Positions 45,316 to 53,279 of a stretch of 64,000 nt of DNA are shown here, piece after piece. The notes under the pieces are model-generated. The model was given only the letters and a program-made list of their open reading frames with translations. It had not been told where the DNA came from and made no database searches. Every line of letters begins with the position of its first letter. Within the stretch, counting starts at the first letter, position 1. The DNA is from Paenibacillus sp. FSL H8-0537 (GTDB taxonomy: Bacteria > Bacillota > Bacilli > Paenibacillales > Paenibacillaceae), in contig NZ_CP150290.1 in NCBI RefSeq assembly GCF_038051995.1, forward strand, positions 3,772,001 through 3,836,000, in the 5' to 3' direction. The position numbers and the translations under genes were made by a program.

Positions 45316-45831
45316 ATGCAATATGCAACATTCGCTGGCGGCTGTTTTTGGTGTATGGTTACCCCTTTCGAGGAGCTCCCAGGCATACATAGTATTATAT
45401 CTGGCTATATGGGCGGACATCAGGAGAACCCGACTTATGAGCAGGTGAGAACAGGAGAGACGGGACATGCCGAGGTTGTGCAAATTGCCTTCGATCCGCA
45501 GCTGTTCCCTTATGAGCGTCTGCTTGAGCTGTATTGGCCGCAAATTGATCCGACGGACGAAGGCGGTCAATTTCAAGATCGCGGCAGCCAGTACCGTACG
45601 GTCATTTTTTATCATAATGAAGAGCAGCAGGCTCTGGCTCTCGCTACCAAGAAGAAGCTTGCAAGCAGCGGACGTTTCGATAAACCGATCGTAACAGAGA
45701 TTCGGGCGGCAGATACGTTTTATGCAGCGGAGGAATATCATCAAAACTTCCATATGAAAAATCCAATGCATTACAAAGAGGATCGTGCACAATCGGGCCG
45801 CGACGAATTTATTGAGCAGAAATGGAAATAG
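45316..45831 (+). CDS. msrA: Peptide methionine sulfoxide reductase MsrA
   Basis: A 171-residue enzyme that reduces methionine-S-sulfoxide in proteins. ATG 45316 has AAGGAGG eight bases upstream; an earlier in-frame ATG lacks one. The catalytic motif GGCFWCM (Cys10) is at the N-terminus, followed by GYMGGHQENPTYEQVRTGETGHAEVVQI and DRGSQYRTVIFYHN. There is no fused MsrB domain. The resolving cysteine usual near the C-terminus is absent; Cys13 may serve instead. Confidence 0.95.
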   Translation: MQYATFAGGCFWCMVTPFEELPGIHSIISGYMGGHQENPTYEQVRTGETGHAEVVQIAFDPQLFPYERLLELYWPQIDPTDEGGQFQDRGSQYRTVIFYHNEEQQALALATKKKLASSGRFDKPIVTEIRAADTFYAAEEYHQNFHMKNPMHYKEDRAQSGRDEFIEQKWK

Positions 45832-45854
45832 TGCTTAACTTAGAAGAAAAAATA

Positions 45855-45893
45855 CCAAACACCCCGTCAGCCGTTTGCTGGCGGGGTGTTTGG
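45855..45893 (+). terminator. Terminator after msrA
   Basis: AAACACCCCGTCAGC pairs with GCTGGCGGGGTGTTT around CGTTT, one G-T mismatch, 25 bp after the msrA stop. It may also serve the minus-strand gene that ends at 45944. Confidence 0.75.
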
Positions 45894-45943
45894 TTATGTA
45901 AGCTTACATCTAAATACCTTACTGCCCCTTCAGCCGCTGCTCC

Positions 45944-46411
45944 TCATTGCTCATTGGCTGCAGCTTGAGCGCAGCGCAGCATCATCAGACAAAAAGATCG
46001 GTTATGCCCAATATAAAAAGAGGATAGGTCATAGCGATTCCGAGCCGGTTCGAACGTTACGAGCAGGCGATGCTTCATCCGCTTCATCGCAAGCTGTATG
46101 AATCGCTCCGTCTGCTCACAAGCCAGAAACGTAATATACGCATACAGCGAATGATCCTCCGGCTCATCAAGCACGCTCACGCCAGCGCATGAAAATTCCG
46201 TCGGTATGCTCTGCTCCTTGAGCAGCGTGAGCGCAGGAAGCAGCTCCGCATCTATCGCGACATGCCCAAGCAGCAACGTTTGCTTCGGATGCTTGGTTAT
46301 TTTTTCACGCGCCCGCCAGTTCTGCAATTCCCGTTCACGCCGCTGCCAGCGCAGCGCAGCATGCATGCTTATTACCTTTTCCGCTTCGCAAGCCATGCTC
46401 AAACTTGTCAT
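45944..46411 (-). CDS. Unknown cytoplasmic protein
   Basis: A 155-residue protein not recognised. Text such as IPTEFSCAGVSVLDEPEDHSLYAYITFLACEQTERFI suggests an alpha/beta fold with a conserved Cys, and a basic region lies at 20-40. GTG 46420 is an alternative start, closer to a GAGGAAG site. It is 74 bp downstream of the lone AAA ATPase gene on the same strand, so co-transcription is possible. Confidence 0.6.
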   Translation of the reverse strand: MTSLSMACEAEKVISMHAALRWQRRERELQNWRAREKITKHPKQTLLLGHVAIDAELLPALTLLKEQSIPTEFSCAGVSVLDEPEDHSLYAYITFLACEQTERFIQLAMKRMKHRLLVTFEPARNRYDLSSFYIGHNRSFCLMMLRCAQAAANEQ

Positions 46412-46493
46412 ATAAGACACGCTTCCTCACCATCCTTCTCTCCAAATCGTATAAACCGAGCCTTCCCTCCACATCGCCAAAAAAAGCTAACCA

Positions 46494-47306
46494 CTACACC
46501 GCGATGATTTTTGGTTTATATTCACTCAACGCCTCCTGAATATGAGACTGGAGCAGCGGGCTGCTATCAATGATCGCCTTACGCTTCGCCTTGAGCACAA
46601 TTTGCTCCATATCCGCAAAGCTGCATCCGGCAAGCAGACTGGCGGCCGTATCATATATATGAGCCTGCTGTTCAAAATCTCCAATTAAAAGCGATATATA
46701 TTCGTACCTGCTGCGATCATCCGGCATGCCGTAATGCATCTTCGTATCGAAGCGCCGCCATATCGCATTGTCCAGCTCCTCCTCCAAATTAGTTGCCGCA
46801 ATAAAAATACTTTCGCAATCAAACTCGTCCAAGCACTGCAATAGCGTATTAACGACCCTCGCCATTTCCTTCACTTCATCATTATTTTCACGGGTCCTTG
46901 CAATCGCATCGAACTCATCGAGAAATAAGACGCAGGGGGTCGCTTTGGCGTAATCGAATATTTTGCGGACATTGCTCGCCGTCTCTCCTAGATGACTATG
47001 GATAATCGCATCGAGCCTGACCAAAATAAGCGGAACATCCAACCGCTGCGCAATGTAGAAGGCGGTCAATGTTTTTCCCGTACCTGGCGGCCCGTACATA
47101 ACGACTTTGTTGGGAATTGGCACATCATGCTCCTCAAACTTTTCCTTCATGCCCATAATCGTAAAAAATTCTTCCACGATTTGCCGATTCATCGGCGGCA
47201 GCACGATACGTTTCACCTTTTTCGCACAGTCCTTCGGGCTGTAAAAGCTAGCCATATCCGTTCCTTTGGCCCTTGGCAGCCGGTGATTGCTTTGATTTTT
47301 ACTCAT
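46494..47306 (-). CDS. Single-domain AAA ATPase
   Basis: A 270-residue AAA protein with Walker A GPPGTGKT, Walker B CVLFLDEFDAIA, sensor-1 AATNLEEELD and arginine finger WRRFD. The N-terminal 40 residues are basic. It resembles ATPases that occur next to subtilisin-like proteases in some bacteria, but no protease gene lies here. AAGGAG is ten bases before the ATG. It is distinct in sequence from the AAA protein at 30191-31147. Role unknown. Confidence 0.85.
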   Translation of the reverse strand: MSKNQSNHRLPRAKGTDMASFYSPKDCAKKVKRIVLPPMNRQIVEEFFTIMGMKEKFEEHDVPIPNKVVMYGPPGTGKTLTAFYIAQRLDVPLILVRLDAIIHSHLGETASNVRKIFDYAKATPCVLFLDEFDAIARTRENNDEVKEMARVVNTLLQCLDEFDCESIFIAATNLEEELDNAIWRRFDTKMHYGMPDDRSRYEYISLLIGDFEQQAHIYDTAASLLAGCSFADMEQIVLKAKRKAIIDSSPLLQSHIQEALSEYKPKIIAV

Positions 47307-47570
47307 GTTAGCAAGACTCCTTCGATAAAATTTTCGCGCGAAAAACCCAGCTTGTTGGTCGGGCCATTGCGCTAAATGGCGGCCATATGTTCAAGAAATC
47401 CAGAAGATGCCCTCCTGCTCGATTTCAACCTGCTCCAGCTGCTGCTCAAAACTTTATAGCCATCCTTGTTGTCTTCCTTTCTTAGTTGGAGAAGTACATC
47501 GCTTTATTCGTAAACGTTACGATTTATTATAGCGCATAGGCTGGGTTTTGGAAAGGGGGGTATGCAAGCC

Positions 47571-48797
47571 TTACTGGCTCACATACTCTTCCCCCGCCTG
47601 CTGCACCCATTGCACGAACAGCTTTGCCCCTTCCGTCAGAACCTCTTCATCGATATCGAATAAGGGATGATGCAGCGGATAAACCGTTTCAGCTGCTGGA
47701 TGGGCACTGCCAATAAACGCGAATGCTCCCGTCACCTTCTGTACATACAGCGCAAAGTCTTCCCCAGCAAGGCTAGGCTTGTCCAAAATAACAACCTTAT
47801 CGTCACCCAAGGCGATTCTCCCGGCCTGAATGGTCAGCTGAACGGCTGACGCGTTATTAAGCAGCGGTGTTCCTAGCCGATATCGCGACGTATAGCTGCC
47901 GCCATAAGTGCTGGCGACAGCATCTGCTCTCTTTTCCAGAAGTTGATGAATTTGCGCAGTCAGCTCCGGGTGAAAAACGCGATAGGTCCCGCTCAGCTTG
48001 CTTTCCCCCGCAATTGCATTAATCGCAGTACCCGCATGCAAAGTACCGAATGCGAACACCTTCGTTTCCCAAGGGTCTGTTTCCACTGCAAGAGCGAATT
48101 TAACATCAGAAACAAATTGCACCGCCATCGACAGCGCGTCCACAGCCAAATGCGGCGTACTATGATGACCGTTCAACCCTTGAAAAGCAATGTGGAAATG
48201 CGAGGATGCCGCCATCGCCTCTTTGCGATGAATGCCAACAACACCCGTAGGCAGCTCCGGCCATACATGCATGGCAAAGCATAGGTCGACACCTTCCAGC
48301 ACCCCAGCCTCAATCATATCTCGACCACCACTTATCATCCGCCCATCAATTGGACTAGGAAGCGCACTTTCCTCAGCGGGCTGAAATACAAATTTAATCG
48401 TTCCTGACCAGATATCTCGGTGCCGACTGAGCGCCTTTGCTGCTCCTAGCAGCATCGTCATATGAGCATCATGACCACAGGCATGCATAGCTCCTTCGCT
48501 CGCGGAACGGTGGTCAAATGTATTCTCCTCCGTAATCGCCAGAGCATCCATATCTGCTCGCAGCACGATCGTCGGTCCCGGCTTATCGCTGCTGAGAATG
48601 CCAACAACGCCTTTGCCAAAATGCTTGCCGACATGCCGCTGAACTTGCAAGCCCCATCCCGATAAATAGCCCGCTACCTTCTCTGCAGTCCAGCCCACCT
48701 CAAATAATACCTCGGGATGCTTGTGAAAATCTCTGCGCAGCGCGATTAATTCCTCACGCAACGTATCTACATAGGCTAGCGCAGCTTGTGCATTCAT
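47571..48797 (-). CDS. M20 family amidohydrolase/aminoacylase
   Basis: A 408-residue dinuclear zinc hydrolase of the M20D group. The metal site shows MHACGHDAHMTMLLGAA and FQPAEES, with RADMDALAITEE upstream and the dimerisation domain at about 190-305. Members cleave N-acyl amino acids (hippurate, N-acetyl-diaminopimelate, indole-acetyl conjugates); the substrate here is not readable. It starts after a GGAGG site and stands between the ketosynthase operon and the AAA gene. Confidence 0.92.
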   Translation of the reverse strand: MNAQAALAYVDTLREELIALRRDFHKHPEVLFEVGWTAEKVAGYLSGWGLQVQRHVGKHFGKGVVGILSSDKPGPTIVLRADMDALAITEENTFDHRSASEGAMHACGHDAHMTMLLGAAKALSRHRDIWSGTIKFVFQPAEESALPSPIDGRMISGGRDMIEAGVLEGVDLCFAMHVWPELPTGVVGIHRKEAMAASSHFHIAFQGLNGHHSTPHLAVDALSMAVQFVSDVKFALAVETDPWETKVFAFGTLHAGTAINAIAGESKLSGTYRVFHPELTAQIHQLLEKRADAVASTYGGSYTSRYRLGTPLLNNASAVQLTIQAGRIALGDDKVVILDKPSLAGEDFALYVQKVTGAFAFIGSAHPAAETVYPLHHPLFDIDEEVLTEGAKLFVQWVQQAGEEYVSQ

Positions 48798-48944
48798 AAA
48801 AATCGCCTCCTTATATGTGAAACCTTTTTATCCAGATCGACATAAGCAAGCAAAAACGACTTCGTCGTCCTCTGGCGGCACAGCGCGTTTCACTCCGAGA
48901 AATATAGAGAAAGCATGGCGAAATCATATACTTTCCTATATTTC

Positions 48945-48990
48945 AAAAAAAGCGGAAACATCCCTTGTATCAGGATGTTTCCGCTTTTAC
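48945..48990. terminator. Bidirectional terminator at the end of the ketosynthase operon
   Basis: AAAAGCGGAAACATCC pairs perfectly with GGATGTTTCCGCTTTT around a 9-base loop. It lies about 60 bp after the ketosynthase stop, ahead of the M20 gene. Confidence 0.85.
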
Positions 48991-49049
48991 GGTCAACTCT
49001 ATTTTCAATAATAGGTATGGCCTAGCCATAAGTCAATGCCAGGTACATT

Positions 49050-50285
49050 TTAATACTGGCGAAAAGCAAGCACCGCGTTGACTCCGCCAAAGCCGTAGGA
49101 GTTGGACACTGCTGCCGCGGACTTCACCGTACGCGGATTTTTGACAACCAAGTCAAGCTGCGCCTCCGGGTCTGGCTCATCCAAATTCGTAGTTGGCGGC
49201 AGCCACCCATTGCGCAGCGCAAGCAGCGTAATCGCTGCTTCAATAGCGCCTGATGCGCCAAGCGGATGGCCGTACAAGCCTTTCGTGCCGCTGACGGCTA
49301 CCGGATGGTTGCCAAATACTTGGCGGATGACCCGTGATTCCGTCACATCATTGAGCAGCGTCGAAGAGCCGTGGGCATTGACATAGTCAATGTCCTCCGG
49401 TGCCATATCCGCGCTCGTCAGCGCCTGGCGCAAGGCGCGTGCTGCCTGCGTGCCGCATGGGAGCGGCGCGCTCATATGATGCGCATCGTTGGTCAGCCCG
49501 AAGCCTGCCAGCTCGCCATATATTTTCGCGCCTCGCGCCCTCGCATGATGCTCGGCTTCAATAACGAGCACGGCGCTGCCCTCGCCCATGACGAAGCCGT
49601 CGCGATTGCGGTCAAACGGCCGGCTTGCCACACCCGGCGACTCATTGCGAGTAGACATCGCACGCAGCATGTCGAAGGCGCCGAAGGAAAGCGGCGCAAG
49701 CGGGGCTTCCGAGCCGCCTGCCATAATGACGTCCGCTTCGCCGCGCCGGATCGCTTGCAGCGCCCGGCCGATGGCGACGGCACCAGAAGCGCAGGACATT
49801 GCGTTCGTCTCATTCAAGCCCGTCATGCCAAACTCCATGGCAAGATTGCACGAGGCCGCGCCGCCGAACACGGAAAACCCCAGCGTCGGCGACACGGCCC
49901 GGAAGCCGCCATTATGGTAGCGGCTGCACTGCTCTTCCGCATAGGCGATGCCACCCAGCGCACTGCCCATAAATACGCCTGCCCGATCAGCATCGAGATC
50001 GGCAGGGTTCAGCCCGGCGTCGCGCAGCGCCAGTGCGCCGCTGGCAACGGCTAGCTGCGAATAACGGTCCATGCGATGCGCCCGCTTTTTATCCATATAA
50101 TGCTCCGCCTGAAAATCCGGAATTTGTGCAGCTATTCGGCTCCGCAGCCCTTCCGGCACAAAACGTTCAATTTCTCTCACCGCGCTTTGCCCCCGCACTA
50201 GACCTTCCCATAACTGCTCCACGCCTGCGCCAATCGGCGTTACACAGCCTATTCCGGTTATGACCGCCTTAATCGCATTAGCCAT
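49050..50285 (-). CDS. FabF-like beta-ketoacyl synthase in a compact biosynthetic operon
   Basis: A 411-residue ketosynthase from ATG 50285, with AGGTGGG upstream. The catalytic triad is present: Cys165 (NAMSCASG), His305 (VNAHGSST) and His340 with Lys335 (GTKGLYGHPLG). It could therefore do decarboxylative condensation. The active-site neighbourhood is MSCASG rather than the TACATG of housekeeping FabF, and the gene sits last in an operon with a cyclase-like protein, a flavoenzyme and a methyltransferase, so a secondary-metabolism KS is more likely than the cell's main FabF. No acyl carrier protein or chain-length factor is adjacent. Confidence 0.88.
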   Translation of the reverse strand: MANAIKAVITGIGCVTPIGAGVEQLWEGLVRGQSAVREIERFVPEGLRSRIAAQIPDFQAEHYMDKKRAHRMDRYSQLAVASGALALRDAGLNPADLDADRAGVFMGSALGGIAYAEEQCSRYHNGGFRAVSPTLGFSVFGGAASCNLAMEFGMTGLNETNAMSCASGAVAIGRALQAIRRGEADVIMAGGSEAPLAPLSFGAFDMLRAMSTRNESPGVASRPFDRNRDGFVMGEGSAVLVIEAEHHARARGAKIYGELAGFGLTNDAHHMSAPLPCGTQAARALRQALTSADMAPEDIDYVNAHGSSTLLNDVTESRVIRQVFGNHPVAVSGTKGLYGHPLGASGAIEAAITLLALRNGWLPPTTNLDEPDPEAQLDLVVKNPRTVKSAAAVSNSYGFGGVNAVLAFRQY

Positions 50286-50895
50286 TGCGCCCACCTGCCT
50301 CTCTTTGTTGAATACTGGCTTGCTCTGCCGCATCGTTTGCGAACTGCTCAGCTAATTGTTCTCTTAGAGCCTCCCATTGCAGGTCTGTCCATTGCCCGGA
50401 ATCAGGGAGCTCTTCTTGCACAGCTTGCTTCTTGGCAGCAAGCGCGGCTTCAAGCTCAGCCTGCTGCTTCAAGCCTTGCAGCGTTCTCTCCGCAATCGCA
50501 TAGACGAACTGCTTGCCGATAAAACCGGCGAAGAGCCTGCGGCTCCATGGTGGAGAATTCCAGCGATGCACAATCGATACAGAAACCTTCTCTCCAGCCG
50601 GTACAATGCGCCATTCTACCTCCATCCCTTTCGTTACACCGCGCACATGGCGGTAACCAACGATCAGTTCCTCCTCATTCACTACCATTTCGCTTTCCCA
50701 CCAGACCGGCCACTGAAACCGTTTAAATGGCCGAACGGCGGCCATTCTCACGAGTCCTCCCCGCTCACTGCCGCCATAGCGAAACTGGATCTGGCGGTAA
50801 TGCGGGAGCAGCTGCGGCCAATTTTCGATTTTTCGGGCATATTGGAAGGCCGTCAGCGACTCACAGCGCATCGTTACCTCGTTGTAGGTATGCAT
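50278..50895 (-). CDS. SRPBCC (polyketide cyclase/START-like) protein
   Basis: A 205-residue protein with a helix-grip fold pattern: an N-terminal YARKIENWPQLLPHYRQI helix region, FKRFQWPVWWESEMVV strands and a long C-terminal helix (AERTLQGLKQQAELEAAL). Such proteins cyclise or aromatise poly-ketone chains or bind hydrophobic ligands. AAGGAGG precedes the start. Its stop overlaps the ketosynthase start by 8 bp, and the flavoenzyme gene ends 33 bp upstream. The C-terminal 45 residues, rich in Gln/Glu, are outside the domain. Confidence 0.8.
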   Translation of the reverse strand: MHTYNEVTMRCESLTAFQYARKIENWPQLLPHYRQIQFRYGGSERGGLVRMAAVRPFKRFQWPVWWESEMVVNEEELIVGYRHVRGVTKGMEVEWRIVPAGEKVSVSIVHRWNSPPWSRRLFAGFIGKQFVYAIAERTLQGLKQQAELEAALAAKKQAVQEELPDSGQWTDLQWEALREQLAEQFANDAAEQASIQQREAGGRNG

Positions 50896-50927
50896 GTGTA
50901 TTCAATCCTCCTTGTATGTGTATCTAT

Positions 50928-52283
50928 TCATAAGCAATCGCCAATTACTGCCGCCAGGCGACTGCGGGCGGCAGGCAGCGAGCCAAGTCCACGCAAAGCG
51001 GATTGCCACAGCAGCTCATGCCTGCTCGTCCATTCAATCAGTTTTTGCAGCCGAATAGCTGGTGCGAAGCGGCTTTGCTGAAGTGCCGCATAGCGAGCAA
51101 GCGGCGCATCGCTGTCGATCTCGAGCGCTTGAAGCAGCAGCGGCGCAGCAAGCTCCGCACTGCTGAGCGCGCGGTAAATGCCCTGGCCTGTCAGCGGATC
51201 ATAATAACCGGCAGCATCGCCGATGAGCAGCAGCCCTGCTTGCTGCGTTGCCCGCACACGGCGGTCAAATGGCCCACAGGCGAGCACCTCGCCTGTGCAA
51301 GCCACACCCTGCAAGCGCTCCGCCAGCTCTGGCAGCTCGCCCGCCTTTCCCAGCAGCCATGCAGCGCGCCCCTCCTTGCTTTTAGCAGAAGCAGCTCTGT
51401 TATCCGCTTCAGCCGGAGCAGAAGCACGGACAGTCCCATCGCAAGAGGCAGGAGCTTTTCCACTTACATTGACAAAAAACGATGCGGCTTCAAGCGTCTC
51501 CATCTGCGTATCCGTAGCCGTATATGTATCCATATCCGCATGACCAGCTTCATTCTTAACAGCTCCGCTTTCTTTCAAGCCTGCGGCTACTGCTGCCGCA
51601 CTCCCATCTCCCGACAGCTGGGCAAGCGTCATATTGGCCTCACCTCCGCCAATCGGCGCAAGCCCAACAACGAGGCCGCGCCCAGTGAACAGCTCGACAC
51701 GTGGCTGCAAATCCCGCACACCGCTCACCCGTGCCGTGAACGCTGTTTTGCGCAGCGGGCCGAAGCTGCTAAGCCCCGCGCAGCGGGCCACTGCTGAGCG
51801 AATCCCATCGGCGCCAATAACGAGGCGCGCCCGAAATTCCGCTGCCTGACCCGCTGCGGAATAAGCGACAACACCAGCCACACGCCCTTGCTCCCAAATG
51901 AGACGCTGCACCCGCATTTGTTCTATGACCTTCGCACCAGCCTCCCCAGCATGCAGCGCAAGCGCATAATCCAGCTTTTCACGGGCGCAGGCCATTCCGA
52001 ATTGGCCTGCGGGGAAAGACGCCAGCAGCTCCGCCTTTCCGCTTGTCAGCCGCCAGCCATGGATGAGCGAATGCTCCATGCTGCTGAGGATCGCCGCGAA
52101 TTTGCCAGCAGGCAGTACACGCGCAAGCGCAGCGACTGCGCCAGGATTCAGCGATTCGCCGCACGGCTTGCGCCGCGGAAGCGATTCACGCTCCAGCACA
52201 AGCACCTTTACACCTTGAGCAGCTAATAGTGCTGCCAGTACGCTGCCAGCTGGTCCTGCACCGACAATGATGACATCATGCAT
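50928..52283 (-). CDS. Geranylgeranyl-reductase-like FAD-dependent oxidoreductase
   Basis: A 451-residue flavoprotein. The FAD-binding GxGxxG is at the N-terminus (VIIVGAGPAGSVLAALLAAQG), followed by RRKPCGESL, the VIGADGIRSAVAR motif and GDAAGYYDPLTGQGIYRA. These mark the geranylgeranyl reductase/halogenase-like branch. Between about 225 and 310 is a Ser/Ala/Asp-rich insertion of low complexity. It overlaps the methyltransferase gene by 8 bp without a strong ribosome site of its own, so it depends on coupled translation. It should oxidise or reduce a product of the ketosynthase operon. Confidence 0.87.
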   Translation of the reverse strand: MHDVIIVGAGPAGSVLAALLAAQGVKVLVLERESLPRRKPCGESLNPGAVAALARVLPAGKFAAILSSMEHSLIHGWRLTSGKAELLASFPAGQFGMACAREKLDYALALHAGEAGAKVIEQMRVQRLIWEQGRVAGVVAYSAAGQAAEFRARLVIGADGIRSAVARCAGLSSFGPLRKTAFTARVSGVRDLQPRVELFTGRGLVVGLAPIGGGEANMTLAQLSGDGSAAAVAAGLKESGAVKNEAGHADMDTYTATDTQMETLEAASFFVNVSGKAPASCDGTVRASAPAEADNRAASAKSKEGRAAWLLGKAGELPELAERLQGVACTGEVLACGPFDRRVRATQQAGLLLIGDAAGYYDPLTGQGIYRALSSAELAAPLLLQALEIDSDAPLARYAALQQSRFAPAIRLQKLIEWTSRHELLWQSALRGLGSLPAARSRLAAVIGDCL

Positions 52284-53100
52284 GGCACACTAGCGCCAAG
52301 CGAAATGGAAAATGCCGATGCACGACAGCAGCGGGAACACCTGCCTGTGCAAGCAGCTCCTTCGCTTCGCGCGCTGTATAGGAGCGCTGGACGGACATTG
52401 GCCCATCATGCTTCGTCACCGGGCTGCGCCAGATGAACTTCGCAAGCATTCGCGCGGACAGCAGCGCCAGCCGGTGCCGCTCCAAATCGGTGACGACCCA
52501 GCCGACCCTCGCAACCCGGTCGATTTCCCCCAGCATGCGGCTCGCCTCCCCGTCATCCAAATGATGCAGCGCCAAATTGCTGAAGACGATGTCAAAGCTG
52601 TTATCCTCGAATGGAAGAGCGGTCCCATCTGCTTGCAGCACCTGTATGGCAGTCTGATGAGCGGTGCGTTTTGCCGCAAGCTCCACCATTTTAGGATGAA
52701 TATCCACGCCGACAATTTCTACCGCCATACCGCGCCTGCTGCACCATTTCTCCAAGGCGATCGGGATATCCGCCAGCCCTGTCGCCACATCGAGCAGCTT
52801 TATTTTCACCCTATCGCCTTGCGCAGGCCTAGATCCTGACCCGGTCCATCCCCACTGTTTTCCTTGCGAATTCTTCGCCGCTCCTTGCTCCAGCCCGGCG
52901 CCCTGCCCAAATAGCAGCTCCAGCTCCTGTGCTCGCCGTGCGATAGTCGTCTGTCTGAGCAGCCGCTCCAAATGCTTGAACAGCACCGGATTGCCGCCCA
53001 AATAGCGGTTGACCTGCCACACCTCAGCGAGGCTCCTCTCGAGCTCCTCCAGTTCTAACTCTTCCTCATCGAGCTTTTCCTTCGCATACAGCCGCTTCAT
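52276..53100 (-). CDS. Class I SAM-dependent methyltransferase
   Basis: A 274-residue methyltransferase from ATG 53100 with GGAGG nine bases upstream. A coiled, Glu/Leu-rich N-terminus (1-60) and a Gly/Gln-rich linker precede the Rossmann core: LLDVATGLADIPIAL (motif I), GVDIHPKMVELAAKR, ADGTALPFEDNSFDIVFSNLALHHL. UbiE-like methylation of a small aromatic or polyketide is plausible. First gene of the four-gene operon; its promoter region faces the GH18 gene. Confidence 0.87.
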   Translation of the reverse strand: MKRLYAKEKLDEEELELEELERSLAEVWQVNRYLGGNPVLFKHLERLLRQTTIARRAQELELLFGQGAGLEQGAAKNSQGKQWGWTGSGSRPAQGDRVKIKLLDVATGLADIPIALEKWCSRRGMAVEIVGVDIHPKMVELAAKRTAHQTAIQVLQADGTALPFEDNSFDIVFSNLALHHLDDGEASRMLGEIDRVARVGWVVTDLERHRLALLSARMLAKFIWRSPVTKHDGPMSVQRSYTAREAKELLAQAGVPAAVVHRHFPFRLALVCHA

Positions 53101-53279
53101 AGCTGCCACCTCCTGCTTTGCTGTCCTTATTGTTATTGTTTTCCACCTTTTTTATCCGCATAAGGCTTATATTTATTTCATTTTTTTACCTGATGGAATA
53201 AGGCAGTTGTGTTCGCAACCTCCAGCCTCCCCTTGCGTCTAATAGAGTAGAGAAACTAGAGGAGAGTGATAGAACGCTT

